NCBI RefSeq assembly: GCF_018614055.1
Contig: NZ_JAGGPB010000005.1
Span: 322,202-386,201, forward strand
Source: Streptomyces sp. ISL-98
Lineage (GTDB): Bacteria > Actinomycetota > Actinomycetes > Streptomycetales > Streptomycetaceae
Direction: 5' to 3'
Length of the DNA: 64,000 nucleotides
Shown: positions 35,192-43,792 of the stretch, piece by piece
Numbering within the stretch: the stretch's first letter is position 1
Layout: the number at the start of each line of letters is the position of its first letter
Program-made: the position numbers and the translations under genes
Notes under the pieces: generated by a model
What the model was told of the DNA's origin: nothing
What the model saw: only the letters and a program-made list of their open reading frames with translations
Database searches by the model: none

Positions 35192-35207
35192 TGTGAAGGG
35201 GCTCACG
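35192..35207. promoter_or_regulatory. Rex-like operator just before ndh
   Basis: TGTGAA-GGGG-CTCACG matches the Rex operator TGTGAA-N4-TTCACA at 10 of 12 fixed positions and sits 36 bp before the ndh ATG. This is where a redox-sensing repressor of respiratory genes would act. Confidence 0.6.
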
Positions 35208-35242
35208 AGCCACCCCCTTCGATGGGGTGGATACTCGATGGC

Positions 35243-36637
35243 ATGAGCACCACGGAGCGTCCCAGGATCCTCGTAGTAGGCGGTGGGTACGTAGGCCTGT
35301 ACGCAGCACGACGCATTCTCAAGAAGATGCGTTATGCGGAAGCGACCGTCACGGTCGTCGACCCGCGCTCGTACATGACGTACCAGCCCTTCCTCCCCGA
35401 AGCTGCCGCCGGCAGCATCTCGCCGAGGCACGTCGTCGTACCGCTGCGACGCGTCCTGCCCAAGGCCGAGGTGCTCACCGGTCGGGTCACGACCATCGAT
35501 CAGGACCGCAAGGTCGCCACGGTTGCGCCGCTCGTCGGCGAGGCCTACGAGCTGCCCTTCGACTACCTGGTCATCGCGCTCGGCGCGGTCTCCCGCACCT
35601 TCCCGATCCCCGGCCTGGCCGAACAGGGCATCGGTATGAAGGGCGTCGAGGAGGCCATCGGCCTGCGCAACCACGTTCTTGAGCAGCTGGACAAGGCCGA
35701 CTCCACGACCGACGAGGACGTCCGCCGCAAGGCGCTCACCTTCGTCTTCGTCGGCGGTGGCTTCGCGGGTGCGGAGACCATCGGCGAGGTCGAGGACATG
35801 GCCCGCGACGCCGCGAAGTACTACACGAGCGTCAAGCGCGAAGACATGCGCTTCCTGCTCGTCGACGTGGCCGACAAGATCCTTCCCGAGGTCGGGCCGA
35901 AGCTCGGCGCGTACGGCAAGGAGCACCTGGAGAGCCGCGGCGTCGAGGTCTACCTCAAGACCGGCATGGACTCCTGCGTCGACGGTCACGTGGTGCTCAA
36001 CAACGGCCTCGAAGTCGACTCCAACACCATCGTGTGGACCGCCGGTGTGAAGCCGAACCCGGCGCTGGCCCGCTACGGCCTGCCGCTCGGCCCCCGCGGC
36101 CACGTGGACACCGCCGCCACCCTCCAGGTGCAGGGCAGCGACTACATCTGGGCCGCGGGCGACAACGCCCAGGTCCCGGACATGGCCGCCCGCGCGGCCG
36201 GCGTCGAGAACGCCTGGTGCCCGCCGAACGCCCAGCACGCGCTCCGTCAGGCGAAGGTCCTCGGCGACAACGTGATCTCCGGCATGAGGGGCTTCCCCCA
36301 GAAGGAGTACAGCCACGCCAACAAGGGTGCGGTCGCCGGTCTCGGCCTGCACAAGGGCGTCGCGATGATCGTCATGGGCAAGGTGAAGATCAAGCTCAAG
36401 GGCCGTCTCGCCTGGTACATGCACCGTGGCTACCACGGCATGGCCGTCCCGACCTGGAACCGCAAGATCCGCGTCCTCGCCGACTGGACCCTCGCGATGT
36501 TCCTCAAGCGCGAGGTCGTCTCGCTCGGCGCCATGGAGACTCCCCGCGAGGAGTTCTACGAGGCCGCCAAGCCGGCGCCGGCTCCGGCCGCCAAGGCTGC
36601 CGCGCCCGCCGGTGGCGAGAAGGCCAAGGCCTCCTAG
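35243..36637 (+). CDS. ndh: Type II NADH dehydrogenase (NDH-2)
   Basis: 464 residues. FAD-binding site ILVVGGGYVGLYAARRIL near the N-terminus, NADH-binding site FVFVGGGFAGAETIGEVEDM near residue 170, and AAGDNAQVPDM for FAD contact. A basic C-terminal region (KVKIKLKGRLAWYMHRGYHG, LADWTLAMFLKRE) is the amphipathic membrane anchor of NDH-2 enzymes. It then has an Ala/Pro/Lys-rich tail. The enzyme oxidises NADH and reduces menaquinone without pumping protons. The start ATG 35243 (MSTTERPR) lies after an unrelated 34-residue extension. The Rex-like site 36 bp upstream suggests NADH-linked control. Confidence 0.93.
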   Translation: MSTTERPRILVVGGGYVGLYAARRILKKMRYAEATVTVVDPRSYMTYQPFLPEAAAGSISPRHVVVPLRRVLPKAEVLTGRVTTIDQDRKVATVAPLVGEAYELPFDYLVIALGAVSRTFPIPGLAEQGIGMKGVEEAIGLRNHVLEQLDKADSTTDEDVRRKALTFVFVGGGFAGAETIGEVEDMARDAAKYYTSVKREDMRFLLVDVADKILPEVGPKLGAYGKEHLESRGVEVYLKTGMDSCVDGHVVLNNGLEVDSNTIVWTAGVKPNPALARYGLPLGPRGHVDTAATLQVQGSDYIWAAGDNAQVPDMAARAAGVENAWCPPNAQHALRQAKVLGDNVISGMRGFPQKEYSHANKGAVAGLGLHKGVAMIVMGKVKIKLKGRLAWYMHRGYHGMAVPTWNRKIRVLADWTLAMFLKREVVSLGAMETPREEFYEAAKPAPAPAAKAAAPAGGEKAKAS

Positions 36638-36662
36638 TACAGCCAGTACGTCGCAGCCCGAG

Positions 36663-36696
36663 GGGGCCGCCCGCCATCCGTGGTGCGGGCGGCCCC
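36663..36696 (+). terminator. ndh terminator
   Basis: 12-bp inverted repeat (36663-36674 / 36685-36696) followed by TTCGG, 25 nt after the stop. Confidence 0.75.
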
Positions 36697-36717
36697 TTCG
36701 GCGTTCCCGCACTTCCG

Positions 36718-36740
36718 GGTACCCGGTACCCGGTACCGGG
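36718..36740. repeat. Triple GGTACC repeat
   Basis: GGTACC occurs three times at 7-bp spacing (GGGTACCCGGTACCCGG then TACCGGG), giving a nested palindrome just downstream of the ndh terminator and 82 bp upstream of the cyclopropane synthase gene. Confidence 0.85.
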
Positions 36741-36821
36741 ATGTTGCGGGGTGGCGCCCGGTGTTATGTGGAATGAATGTCGCCAAGGCATCCGGGCTCC
36801 ACTGTCACGGAGGTGTGCACC

Positions 36822-38135
36822 ATGGCCGACGCCGCCCTGCGGCTGACCACGCTTGCCGAGGAACTCCTCGGGCAACCACTACCGGTCCGCATCCGGGCCT
36901 GGGACGGCAGCGAGTCCGGCCCGCCCGACGCGCCGACCCTCGTCATCCACCACCGCCGTGCCCTGCGCCGCCTGCTCTGGAAGCCCGGCGAACTCGGCCT
37001 CGCCCGGGCCTGGGTGGCGGGCGAGATCTCGGTACGGGGCGACCTGTACGAGGCCCTGGACCACATCGCCGGGCTGCTCTGGGACCGCGGCGCCGAGACC
37101 AAGTCCCCCATCCATCCCGTACGCGACCCCCGCCTGCGCGCCGCCGCCTGCGGCATGGTCGGCCTGGTGGGCCTGTGGCCGCCGCCTCCCCCGCCCCGCG
37201 AAGAGGTCAGACGGCGCAGCGGCCCGCTGCACACCAGGCGCCGCGACAAGGAAGCGATCAGCCACCACTACGACGTGGGCAACGACTTCTATGCCCTGGT
37301 GCTCGGCCCGTCGATGGTCTACTCGTGCGCGTACTTCGACGATTCCGTTGAGGGGCTGACACTCGAAGAGGCCCAGCGCGGCAAGCTCGACCTGATCAGC
37401 CGCAAGCTCGGCCTCAGGGAGGGCGTCCGGCTGCTCGACGTCGGGTGCGGCTGGGGCTCCATGGCCATCCACGCGGCGCGCGAGTACGGCGCCCAGGTCA
37501 CCGGTGTCACGCTCTCCACCGAGCAGGCGGCGTTCGCCCGCAAGCGCATCGCCGAGGAGGGCCTGACCGACCGCATCGAGATCCGGGTGCAGGACTACCG
37601 GGACGTCAGGGACGGTCCGTACGACGCGATCTCGTCGATCGGCATGGCCGAGCACGTCGGCTCGGCGCTCTACCGGGAGTACGCCGGCACGCTGTTCTCG
37701 CTGCTCAAGCCGGGCGGCCGGCTGCTCAACCACCAGATCGCCCGCCGCCCCGAACCGGACGAAGAGGCGTACCACGTCGACGAGTTCATCGACGCGTACG
37801 TCTTCCCCGACGGGGAGCTCGCCCCGGTCGGCCGTACCGTCGCCACGCTGGAGGAGGCCGGCTTCGAGGTGCGCGACGTCGAGTCGCTCCGCGAGCACTA
37901 CGCCCTGACACTGCGCCAGTGGGTCTCCAACCTGGAGGACAACTGGGCGGCGGCGGTACGGGCGACCTCGCAGGGGCGGGCCCGCGTCTGGCAGCTCTAC
38001 ATGGCGGCCTCCGCGCTCTCCTTCGAGCACAACAAGATCGGCGTCAACCAGGTGCTCGCCGTGCGGTCGGGGGAGGGCGGCACGTCCGGCATGCCGTTGC
38101 GATCGCGTGACTGGAGGAATTCCGGGGGTCGTTGA
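36822..38135 (+). CDS. cfa: Cyclopropane-fatty-acyl-phospholipid synthase
   Basis: 437 residues. After a 120-residue N-terminal domain (RRALRRLLWKPGELGLARAW) comes the methyltransferase domain: ISHHYDVGNDFYALVLGPSMVYSCAYF, SAM-binding RLLDVGCGWGSMAIHAA, VTLSTEQAAFA, ISSIGMAEHVG, and IDAYVFPDGEL. The family methylenates the double bond of membrane lipid acyl chains with SAM. GGAGG lies 8 nt before ATG 36822. The C-terminal 20 residues are unconserved. It converges on the second ABC module. Confidence 0.93.
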   Translation: MADAALRLTTLAEELLGQPLPVRIRAWDGSESGPPDAPTLVIHHRRALRRLLWKPGELGLARAWVAGEISVRGDLYEALDHIAGLLWDRGAETKSPIHPVRDPRLRAAACGMVGLVGLWPPPPPPREEVRRRSGPLHTRRRDKEAISHHYDVGNDFYALVLGPSMVYSCAYFDDSVEGLTLEEAQRGKLDLISRKLGLREGVRLLDVGCGWGSMAIHAAREYGAQVTGVTLSTEQAAFARKRIAEEGLTDRIEIRVQDYRDVRDGPYDAISSIGMAEHVGSALYREYAGTLFSLLKPGGRLLNHQIARRPEPDEEAYHVDEFIDAYVFPDGELAPVGRTVATLEEAGFEVRDVESLREHYALTLRQWVSNLEDNWAAAVRATSQGRARVWQLYMAASALSFEHNKIGVNQVLAVRSGEGGTSGMPLRSRDWRNSGGR

Positions 38136-38148
38136 TACACCCGGCGAA

Positions 38149-38195
38149 CAGACGGCGAAGGGCCGACCCCCCGTGGGCCGGCCCTTCGCCGTCTG
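38149..38195. terminator. Bidirectional terminator, cfa / ABC permease
   Basis: Perfect 16-bp inverted repeat (38149-38164 / 38180-38195) between convergent genes. Confidence 0.85.
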
Positions 38196-38216
38196 CGTAC
38201 CGCTCCACTCCGTCGG

Positions 38217-40760
38217 CTACTCCGCCTTGATCGCCGCCAGCGGGTTCAGCCGCGCCGCGCTGCGCGCCGGCCACATGGCGGCGAGCACACCCACGAGGGC
38301 GGCGATGGCGAGGAAGACCCCGATCCGGGCGAACGGGATTTCCATGACGTACGTCTTCACCGACTCGCTGATGCCACTGCCCGCGGCCCAGCCCAGGAAG
38401 ATCCCGAGGCCGATGCCGAGCGCCGCGCCGAACAGCGAGATGATGACCGACTCCAGTCGCACCATCTGCTTGACCTTCGACCGGTCGAGGCCGATCGCCC
38501 GCAGCATCCCGATCTCGTGCTTGCGCTCGAACACCGACATGGCCAGCGTGTTGATGACACCGAGCACCGCGATCAGGACGGCCATCGCCAGCAGGCCGTA
38601 CATCATGTTGAGAATGAGGTTGATGGCGCCGCCGACCTCGTCGCTGATGTCCTGCTTGTCCTGGATCTTGATGGCGGGGTTCTCGCCGAGAGCCTTGACG
38701 ATGGAGTCCTCGGCCCGGTCGGAGGGACCGTTCTTCATCTTGAGCAGGACCTGCTCGTCGGCGGTCTTCTCCAGGTGCGGGTCGACCACGGCGGTCGGCG
38801 TGAAGAGCCCGTTGAGCATGTCGTTCTCGCGGTAGACGCCGGTGACCTTCAGCTCGGCCGTCTTGCCGTCGTCGAACTTCACCGAGGTGGTGTCGCCCGC
38901 CTTCAGGCCCTTCCGGTCGGCGGTGTCGTGATCCATGATCGTCGAGTTGCCGGTCAGGCCGTCCAGCGAGCCGCTGGTGAAGTCGAGGTTCAGCAGCTCG
39001 CCGATGTGCTTCTGGTCGACGCCGGCGATCCTCGTGAACGTACCGTCGGCCTCTCCGTAGGCGACGCGCATCGGGCTGCTCGCCTCGACGTCGGGGAGGG
39101 CCGCCAGCTTCTTGTTCACCTCGGGCGACAGCGGCTGGTAGTTGGCCATGGAGACGGTGTAGTCGGACTTCAGGGAGTCCGCCGCCATCTTGTTGATCGC
39201 GGTCTGCATGGAGGTCGCGATCACCGTCATCGCCGTGATGAGGGTGAGGCCGATCATCAGCGCGGCAGCGGTGGAGGCTGTACGGCGCGGATTGCGCAGC
39301 GAGTTCTGCCGGGCCAGCTTGCCGGTGACTCCGAACGGCTTCAGGAGCGGAGTGGCGGCGGCGATGAACGGGCGGGAGAGCAGCGGCGTGAGCACGATGA
39401 CGCCGATGAGCATCAGCCCGGCGCCCAGCGCCATGTACGGCATGCCGTCCTTGCCGGCGGAGACGCCCATGAAGAGGGCGCCGAGACCGAGGGCGGCGAT
39501 GACCGACCCGATGGTGTTGCGTACGACCAGACCGCGCACGGTCGGGGTGGCGTGCACGCTGTTCATCGCGGCGACCGGCGGGATCTTCGCGGCGCGGCGG
39601 CCCGGCAGCCACGCGGCGAGCATGGTGACGACCACACCGATGACGAGCGCGACGACGCCGGTCATCGGGGCGATGACCAGGGGGCCTTCCGGCAGCGAGG
39701 CGCCGATGGAGTTGACCAGGGACCGCAGGCCGACCGCCACGCCGATGCCCAGGGCGAAACCGGTCACCGCGGCGATGAGGCCGACGAGGAACGCCTCGGT
39801 CAGTACGGAACGCGTCACCTGGCGGCGGGAGGCGCCGATGGCGCGCATCAGCGCCAGTTCCTTGGTGCGCTGGGCGACCAGCATCGTGAAGGTGTTGGCG
39901 ATGATGAAGATGCCGACGAAGAGCGAGATGGCGGCGAAGTAGAGCAGCGTCTGGCTCAGCGCGCTGGTCTGCTCGGCGATCATCCGGTCCTGGTCGTCGG
40001 CGAGCGTGTCACCGGTGACGGCCAGGGTGTCCTTCGGAAGGATCTTCTCGGCCGCGCTCTTGAGGGCGGCCTGGGAGGTGCCGGCGGCCGCCTTGATGTC
40101 GATCTGGTCGTACTCGGTCTTGCCGAGCATCTTGCGCGCGGTGTCGTTGTCGAACAGCACCAGGCTGCCGCCGGCCACCACGTTGCCGTTGGAGGTGTCG
40201 AAGATGCCGCTGACCCGCTGCTCCGTCACCGGTCCGTCGGTGGACAGCCGGGCGGTGTCGCCGACCTTGTAGCCGGTGCGCCCGGCGGTGCGGCTGTCGA
40301 GCGCGATCTCACCGGCCTTGCGCGGTGCGTGCCCGGCGGTGAAGTCGTAACGGGAGTCCTTGCCGTCGGCGCCGGGGTAGAAGTTGGCGCCCGTGGTGCC
40401 CCAGTTCTGGCCTACGAGCTTGCCGTTCTTGTCGGCGAGCGCCGTGAAACCGGACATGTCGCCGATGACGGAGGAGGCGCCGGGAAGGTCCTGAGCCTTC
40501 TTCAGCAGGGCGTCGGTCAGCAGGGGTTGCTGCTTGGCTCCCTGGCCTGCCTCGCCGGAGGGCTCGGAGGAGCGGTCGGGCTGGATGGCGACCGACACAT
40601 GGTCGAAGCTCTTCGCCGACTTGTTCTTGTAGGCGTTGCCGATGGTGTCGGAGAAGACGAGAGTGCCGGACACGAAGGCCACGCCGAGCATGACCGCGAG
40701 CACGGTCATCAGCAGTCGGGCCTTGTGCGCGAGCACATTGCGCAGGGCGGTACGGAACAT
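38217..40760 (-). CDS. FtsX-like ABC transporter permease, second module
   Basis: 847 residues with the same double-FtsX layout as the product of 6521-9112: TM1 (RLLMTVLAVMLGVAFVSGTL), an extracytoplasmic domain to about 260, a TM block with VAQRTKELALMRAIGASRRQV, and a second extracytoplasmic domain around 520-720. A last TM block has RKHEIGMLRAIGLDRSKVKQ. It is followed by the shared bidirectional terminator. It is 60 nt downstream of its ATPase gene in the same operon. Substrate unknown. Confidence 0.9.
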   Translation of the reverse strand: MFRTALRNVLAHKARLLMTVLAVMLGVAFVSGTLVFSDTIGNAYKNKSAKSFDHVSVAIQPDRSSEPSGEAGQGAKQQPLLTDALLKKAQDLPGASSVIGDMSGFTALADKNGKLVGQNWGTTGANFYPGADGKDSRYDFTAGHAPRKAGEIALDSRTAGRTGYKVGDTARLSTDGPVTEQRVSGIFDTSNGNVVAGGSLVLFDNDTARKMLGKTEYDQIDIKAAAGTSQAALKSAAEKILPKDTLAVTGDTLADDQDRMIAEQTSALSQTLLYFAAISLFVGIFIIANTFTMLVAQRTKELALMRAIGASRRQVTRSVLTEAFLVGLIAAVTGFALGIGVAVGLRSLVNSIGASLPEGPLVIAPMTGVVALVIGVVVTMLAAWLPGRRAAKIPPVAAMNSVHATPTVRGLVVRNTIGSVIAALGLGALFMGVSAGKDGMPYMALGAGLMLIGVIVLTPLLSRPFIAAATPLLKPFGVTGKLARQNSLRNPRRTASTAAALMIGLTLITAMTVIATSMQTAINKMAADSLKSDYTVSMANYQPLSPEVNKKLAALPDVEASSPMRVAYGEADGTFTRIAGVDQKHIGELLNLDFTSGSLDGLTGNSTIMDHDTADRKGLKAGDTTSVKFDDGKTAELKVTGVYRENDMLNGLFTPTAVVDPHLEKTADEQVLLKMKNGPSDRAEDSIVKALGENPAIKIQDKQDISDEVGGAINLILNMMYGLLAMAVLIAVLGVINTLAMSVFERKHEIGMLRAIGLDRSKVKQMVRLESVIISLFGAALGIGLGIFLGWAAGSGISESVKTYVMEIPFARIGVFLAIAALVGVLAAMWPARSAARLNPLAAIKAE

Positions 40761-40820
40761 GTTTCTGTCAGTCCTGGGGTGGGGCGGCCGGGAGGCCGGG
40801 CGGGCTGCGGGCCGGGATGA

Positions 40821-41588
40821 TCAGCTGGTGCGGCCCTTGGAGTCGAACTCCTTCATCCGGTCGAGTACGCCGTCCGCGGTCGGGTTCAGCATCTCGTCGA
40901 CGATCCGGCCGTCGGCGAGGAAGATCACGCGGTCCGCGTACGAGGCCGCCACCGGGTCGTGCGTCACCATGACCACGGTCTGGCCCAGTTCCCGCACGGA
41001 GTTCCGCAGGAATCCGAGCACCTCGGCGCCGGAGCGCGAGTCCAGGTTTCCGGTCGGCTCGTCACCGAAGACGATCTCGGGGCGGCTCGCCAGTGCGCGG
41101 GCCACGGCGACACGCTGCTGCTGGCCGCCGGAGAGCTCGGTGGGCCGGTGGCTCAGCCGGTCGGAGAGGCCGACCATGCCGATGACCTGCTCCAGCCACT
41201 GCTTGTCGGGCTTACGGCCCGCTATGTCCATCGGCAGCGTGATGTTCTCGGCGGCGGTGAGCGTCGGCAGCAGGTTGAACGCCTGGAAGATGAAGCCGAT
41301 CTTGTCCCGGCGCAGCTGCGTGAGCTGCTTGTCCTTCAGGGTGCCCAGCTCGGTCTCGCCGATCCGTACGGAGCCGGAGCTGAACGAGTCGAGGCCCGCG
41401 ACGCAGTGCATCAGCGTCGACTTGCCGGATCCCGACGGGCCCATGATCGCGGTGAACTCACCCTGCCGGAAGTCCACGGTGACCCGGTCCAGGGCGACCA
41501 CCTGGGTCTCGCCCTGTCCGTAGACCTTGGAAAGCTCCGTGGCGCGTGCTGCCACCGCGGTGGCGCGGTGAGCGGTGGTGGTGGTCAC
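40821..41588 (-). CDS. ABC transporter ATP-binding protein, second MacB/LolD-like module
   Basis: 255 residues. Walker A GPSGSGKST, FQAFNLLPT, signature LSGGQQQRVAVARAL, Walker B IVFGDEPTGNLDS, MVTHDP. It is a near copy of the product of 5736-6524: it shares LMHC-AGLD, ENITLPMDIAGRKPD and the C-terminus DRMKEFDSKGRTS. GTG 41588 is preceded by AGGAG 8 nt upstream. The ATPase precedes its permease, as in the first module. Confidence 0.92.
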   Translation of the reverse strand: MTTTTAHRATAVAARATELSKVYGQGETQVVALDRVTVDFRQGEFTAIMGPSGSGKSTLMHCVAGLDSFSSGSVRIGETELGTLKDKQLTQLRRDKIGFIFQAFNLLPTLTAAENITLPMDIAGRKPDKQWLEQVIGMVGLSDRLSHRPTELSGGQQQRVAVARALASRPEIVFGDEPTGNLDSRSGAEVLGFLRNSVRELGQTVVMVTHDPVAASYADRVIFLADGRIVDEMLNPTADGVLDRMKEFDSKGRTS

Positions 41589-41988
41589 GAGTGGGACTCC
41601 TGTCGCGGACGTTTACGGGAACGGATTCATCGTCCCGTCCGTTCGGGCCCCACGGATCAGCCCCCGAGCCCGTTCCCGGGGCCCTCTTGAGTCGCATCGG
41701 GGCCCTCGCCCGTCCTCCTTTGGTATGACGTCGCCCCTGAGACCGGGGGAGGGACGAAGCAGGGCGGGGGGAGGGCGCGGAAAGAGGCGCGGGCAGGCGA
41801 GTTTCCGTCATTCCCGTACGCCGGCCCTTGCGGCCGCCTACCGCGCCCGGCATGTGCCGACGGCCCTTTACGGGCGCTGACGGGCCCTCAAGCGTCAATA
41901 AAATAAGACAACATCGGCCAGGCGTTCCGCTGTTCGGGGGAAGCCTCCGGATAGGCTCTGACCCGCGAATTGTGGAGCCGCGCACCTG

Positions 41989-42070
41989 GCCCGGATGGTG
42001 GAACGCAGACACGGCGAGCTTAAACCTCGCTGCCCTCGCGGGCGTGCCGGTTCGAGTCCGGCTCCGGGCA
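41989..42070 (+). tRNA. bldA: tRNA-Leu(TAA), bldA
   Basis: A class II tRNA of 82 nt; CCA is not encoded in full (ACCT follows). The 7-bp acceptor stem is GCCCGGA/TCCGGGC. The anticodon stem GCGAG/CTCGC encloses loop CTTAAAC, with anticodon TAA at 42021-42023. It has a long variable arm (TGCCCTCGCGGGCG) and T arm GCCGG-TTCGAGT-CCGGC. This is the only kind of tRNA that reads UUA, the rarest Streptomyces codon. It is bldA, which gates translation of development and secondary-metabolism genes. Confidence 0.97.
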
Positions 42071-42185
42071 CCTTTAGCCGTACGGGCGGGATCTTCGAAA
42101 GATCCTCCTCTGGCACTAGGGTGTTCCTTTTGCTTTCCCATTACTCTTGTCCAGAGACCACACACGGTGGCCATGGAGGAGTGAG

Positions 42186-43067
42186 ATGAGGAGCAGCAAC
42201 CCGGTCTTCTCGCGACGGGGCTTCAGCCGCGACAACGGCTACGCGGGCTTCAACGCGGCACCGCAGGCCGGGGGCCCCGCCGTCGGTGCGACGCAGGGCA
42301 ACCCTTATGCCCAGGGCGCCACGAACCCGTACGCGACCAACCCGTACGCCCAGCAGGACACGCAGTACGGCGCCCCGCAGGCGCCCGCGCGCACCGACGT
42401 CATGACGATCGACGACGTCGTGACCCGTACGGCCATGACGCTCGGCACCGTCGTCGTCGGCGCCACGCTCGCCTGGACGCTGCTGCCGACCACGCCGACC
42501 AGTTACGGTCTGGCCGTCGGCGCCGCGCTGGTGGCCTTCGTACTGGCCATCGTCCAGTCGTTCAAGCGCAAGGCGTCTCCTGCGCTGATTCTGGGTTACG
42601 CCGCTTTCGAGGGCGTTTTCCTCGGCGTCATCAGCGAGATGTTCAACGAGCGCTGGTCGGGAGCGCCGTTCCAGGCGGTCCTCGGCACGATGGCGGTCGC
42701 GGCCGGAACGCTGTTCGCCTACAAGCAGCGCTGGATCCGGGTCACCGCGAGGTATGCCCGTATCGGCATGGCCATCGCCATCGGCTTCATTCTCGTGATG
42801 GCGGTCAATCTGCTGCTCGTGGTCTTCGGCGGAGTCGAGGACGGCGGCCTGCGCAGCATGGGTCCGCTCGGCGCGGTCGTCGGCATCATCGCGATCCTGC
42901 TCGGCGCATTCTTCCTGACGCTGGACTTCAAGCAGATCGAGGACGGCGTCGCCTACGGTGCTCCGCGTGAGGAGTCCTGGCTGGCGGCGTTCGGTCTGAC
43001 GATGTCGCTGGTGTGGATCTACCTGGAGATGCTGCGCCTCGTCGCCATCTTCAGCGGCGACGACTAG
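42186..43067 (+). CDS. Bax inhibitor-1/YccA family membrane protein
   Basis: 293 residues. A Tyr/Asn/Gln/Pro-rich N-terminal tail (NPYAQGATNPYATNPYAQQD) ends near residue 70. Seven hydrophobic helices follow: LGTVVVGATLAWTLL, GLAVGAALVAFVLAIVQ, PALILGYAAFEGVFLG, AVLGTMAVAAGTLFAY, IGMAIAIGFILVMAVNLLLV, GAVVGIIAILLGAFFLTLDF, and a C-terminal helix with LVWIYLEMLRLVAIF. The DFKQIEDG after TM6 is the family signature. These proteins act as calcium- or pH-sensing channels in other organisms; function here is unknown. ATG 42186 with GGAGGAG upstream. Confidence 0.88.
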   Translation: MRSSNPVFSRRGFSRDNGYAGFNAAPQAGGPAVGATQGNPYAQGATNPYATNPYAQQDTQYGAPQAPARTDVMTIDDVVTRTAMTLGTVVVGATLAWTLLPTTPTSYGLAVGAALVAFVLAIVQSFKRKASPALILGYAAFEGVFLGVISEMFNERWSGAPFQAVLGTMAVAAGTLFAYKQRWIRVTARYARIGMAIAIGFILVMAVNLLLVVFGGVEDGGLRSMGPLGAVVGIIAILLGAFFLTLDFKQIEDGVAYGAPREESWLAAFGLTMSLVWIYLEMLRLVAIFSGDD

Positions 43068-43082
43068 CAGTCCCAGGCATGA

Positions 43083-43120
43083 GGAAGGGCCCGTCCGGCG
43101 TGTGCCGGGCGGGCCCTTCC
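43083..43120. terminator. Bidirectional terminator after the Bax-inhibitor-like gene
   Basis: 17-bp stem with one G-T pair (43083-43099 / 43104-43120) and a GTGT loop, between convergent genes. Confidence 0.82.
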
Positions 43121-43140
43121 GCGTTGCCGACCGCTGTCCG

Positions 43141-43371
43141 CTAGAGCAGCCGGCGAGCGGCCCGCCTCAAGTCGTACTCGTGGACGATTGCTTTCGCGTG
43201 ACCGTAGGCGAGGTTGTGTTCGCTCCGGAGCCAGCTCACCTTCTCGTCGAAGCGGAAGAGGGCTGGGCCGTCATCTACGGCGCGGAGCCAGTCGGAGATT
43301 TCACGACCGGTGCAGTGGGGGATACGGGAGAGCAGATTTCGATGGGTCTCTTCGGAGAAGACTTGGGACAT
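43141..43371 (-). CDS. DUF4287 family small protein
   Basis: 76 residues. ATG 43371 (MSQVFSEETHR) has GGAGG 6 nt upstream, and an apparent 91-residue extension is unlike the family. The body has PHCTGREISDWLRAVD, KVSWLRSEHNLAYGHAKAIVHEYDLRRAARRL. The W-x-x-x-E-H-x-L-x-x-G-H-A-x-A-I/L-V-H pattern is that of DUF4287 (C-terminal half). Function unknown. Confidence 0.85.
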   Translation of the reverse strand: MSQVFSEETHRNLLSRIPHCTGREISDWLRAVDDGPALFRFDEKVSWLRSEHNLAYGHAKAIVHEYDLRRAARRLL

Positions 43372-43471
43372 TCGGCGCCTCCGGACGCATTGCGCGAGTG
43401 CTCCTTCACGCCACCGTGCCTGAGCGTTCGCCCGTTGGCAACAGTCCAGGGCGGGCGCGTAGGGTCGCGGC

Positions 43472-43792
43472 GTGCTCGATACAACGCCTCTGACGGCCGC
43501 CGTGGACCGATTCGCCGACCGGCTGCGCGCCGCCCCGCAGAGCCGCCTGCAGCGCGGCGCCGCCGCCGAAGGACTTGCTCTGGCCAGGGAATTGGCCGTA
43601 CGGGCACAGCGCCTGGAGGAGCCGGAGAGCGAGCCGCGGATCATGCCGGACGCGGGTGCGTTCGCGGTGGCTGATCAATTGTCGGTGGCTGGCCATGATT
43701 TGGCTGGGGCATTGCAAACGGCCCCGTCGGAGCAGCAGCTGGACGAGGCCGTGAGTCTGGTGAGAGCCTCGGCGGCGCGGGCGCAGCTCTAG
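43472..43792 (+). CDS. Small uncharacterised helical protein
   Basis: 106 residues, Ala/Arg/Leu-rich and predicted all helical (FADRLRAAPQSRLQRGAAAEGLALARELAVRAQRLEEPE, then DQLSVAGHDLAGALQTAPSEQQLDEAVSLV). I do not recognise it. GTG 43472 is the start; codon bias and the conserved frame support coding. Its TAG stop is shared with the stop of the next, convergent gene in the palindrome CTAG (43789-43792). Confidence 0.7.
   Translation: MLDTTPLTAAVDRFADRLRAAPQSRLQRGAAAEGLALARELAVRAQRLEEPESEPRIMPDAGAFAVADQLSVAGHDLAGALQTAPSEQQLDEAVSLVRASAARAQL

Noticed and set aside
41458..42174. Minus-strand frame across the bldA region
   Set aside because: It covers the tRNA on the complementary strand and the intergenic DNA; no ribosome site or recognisable protein.
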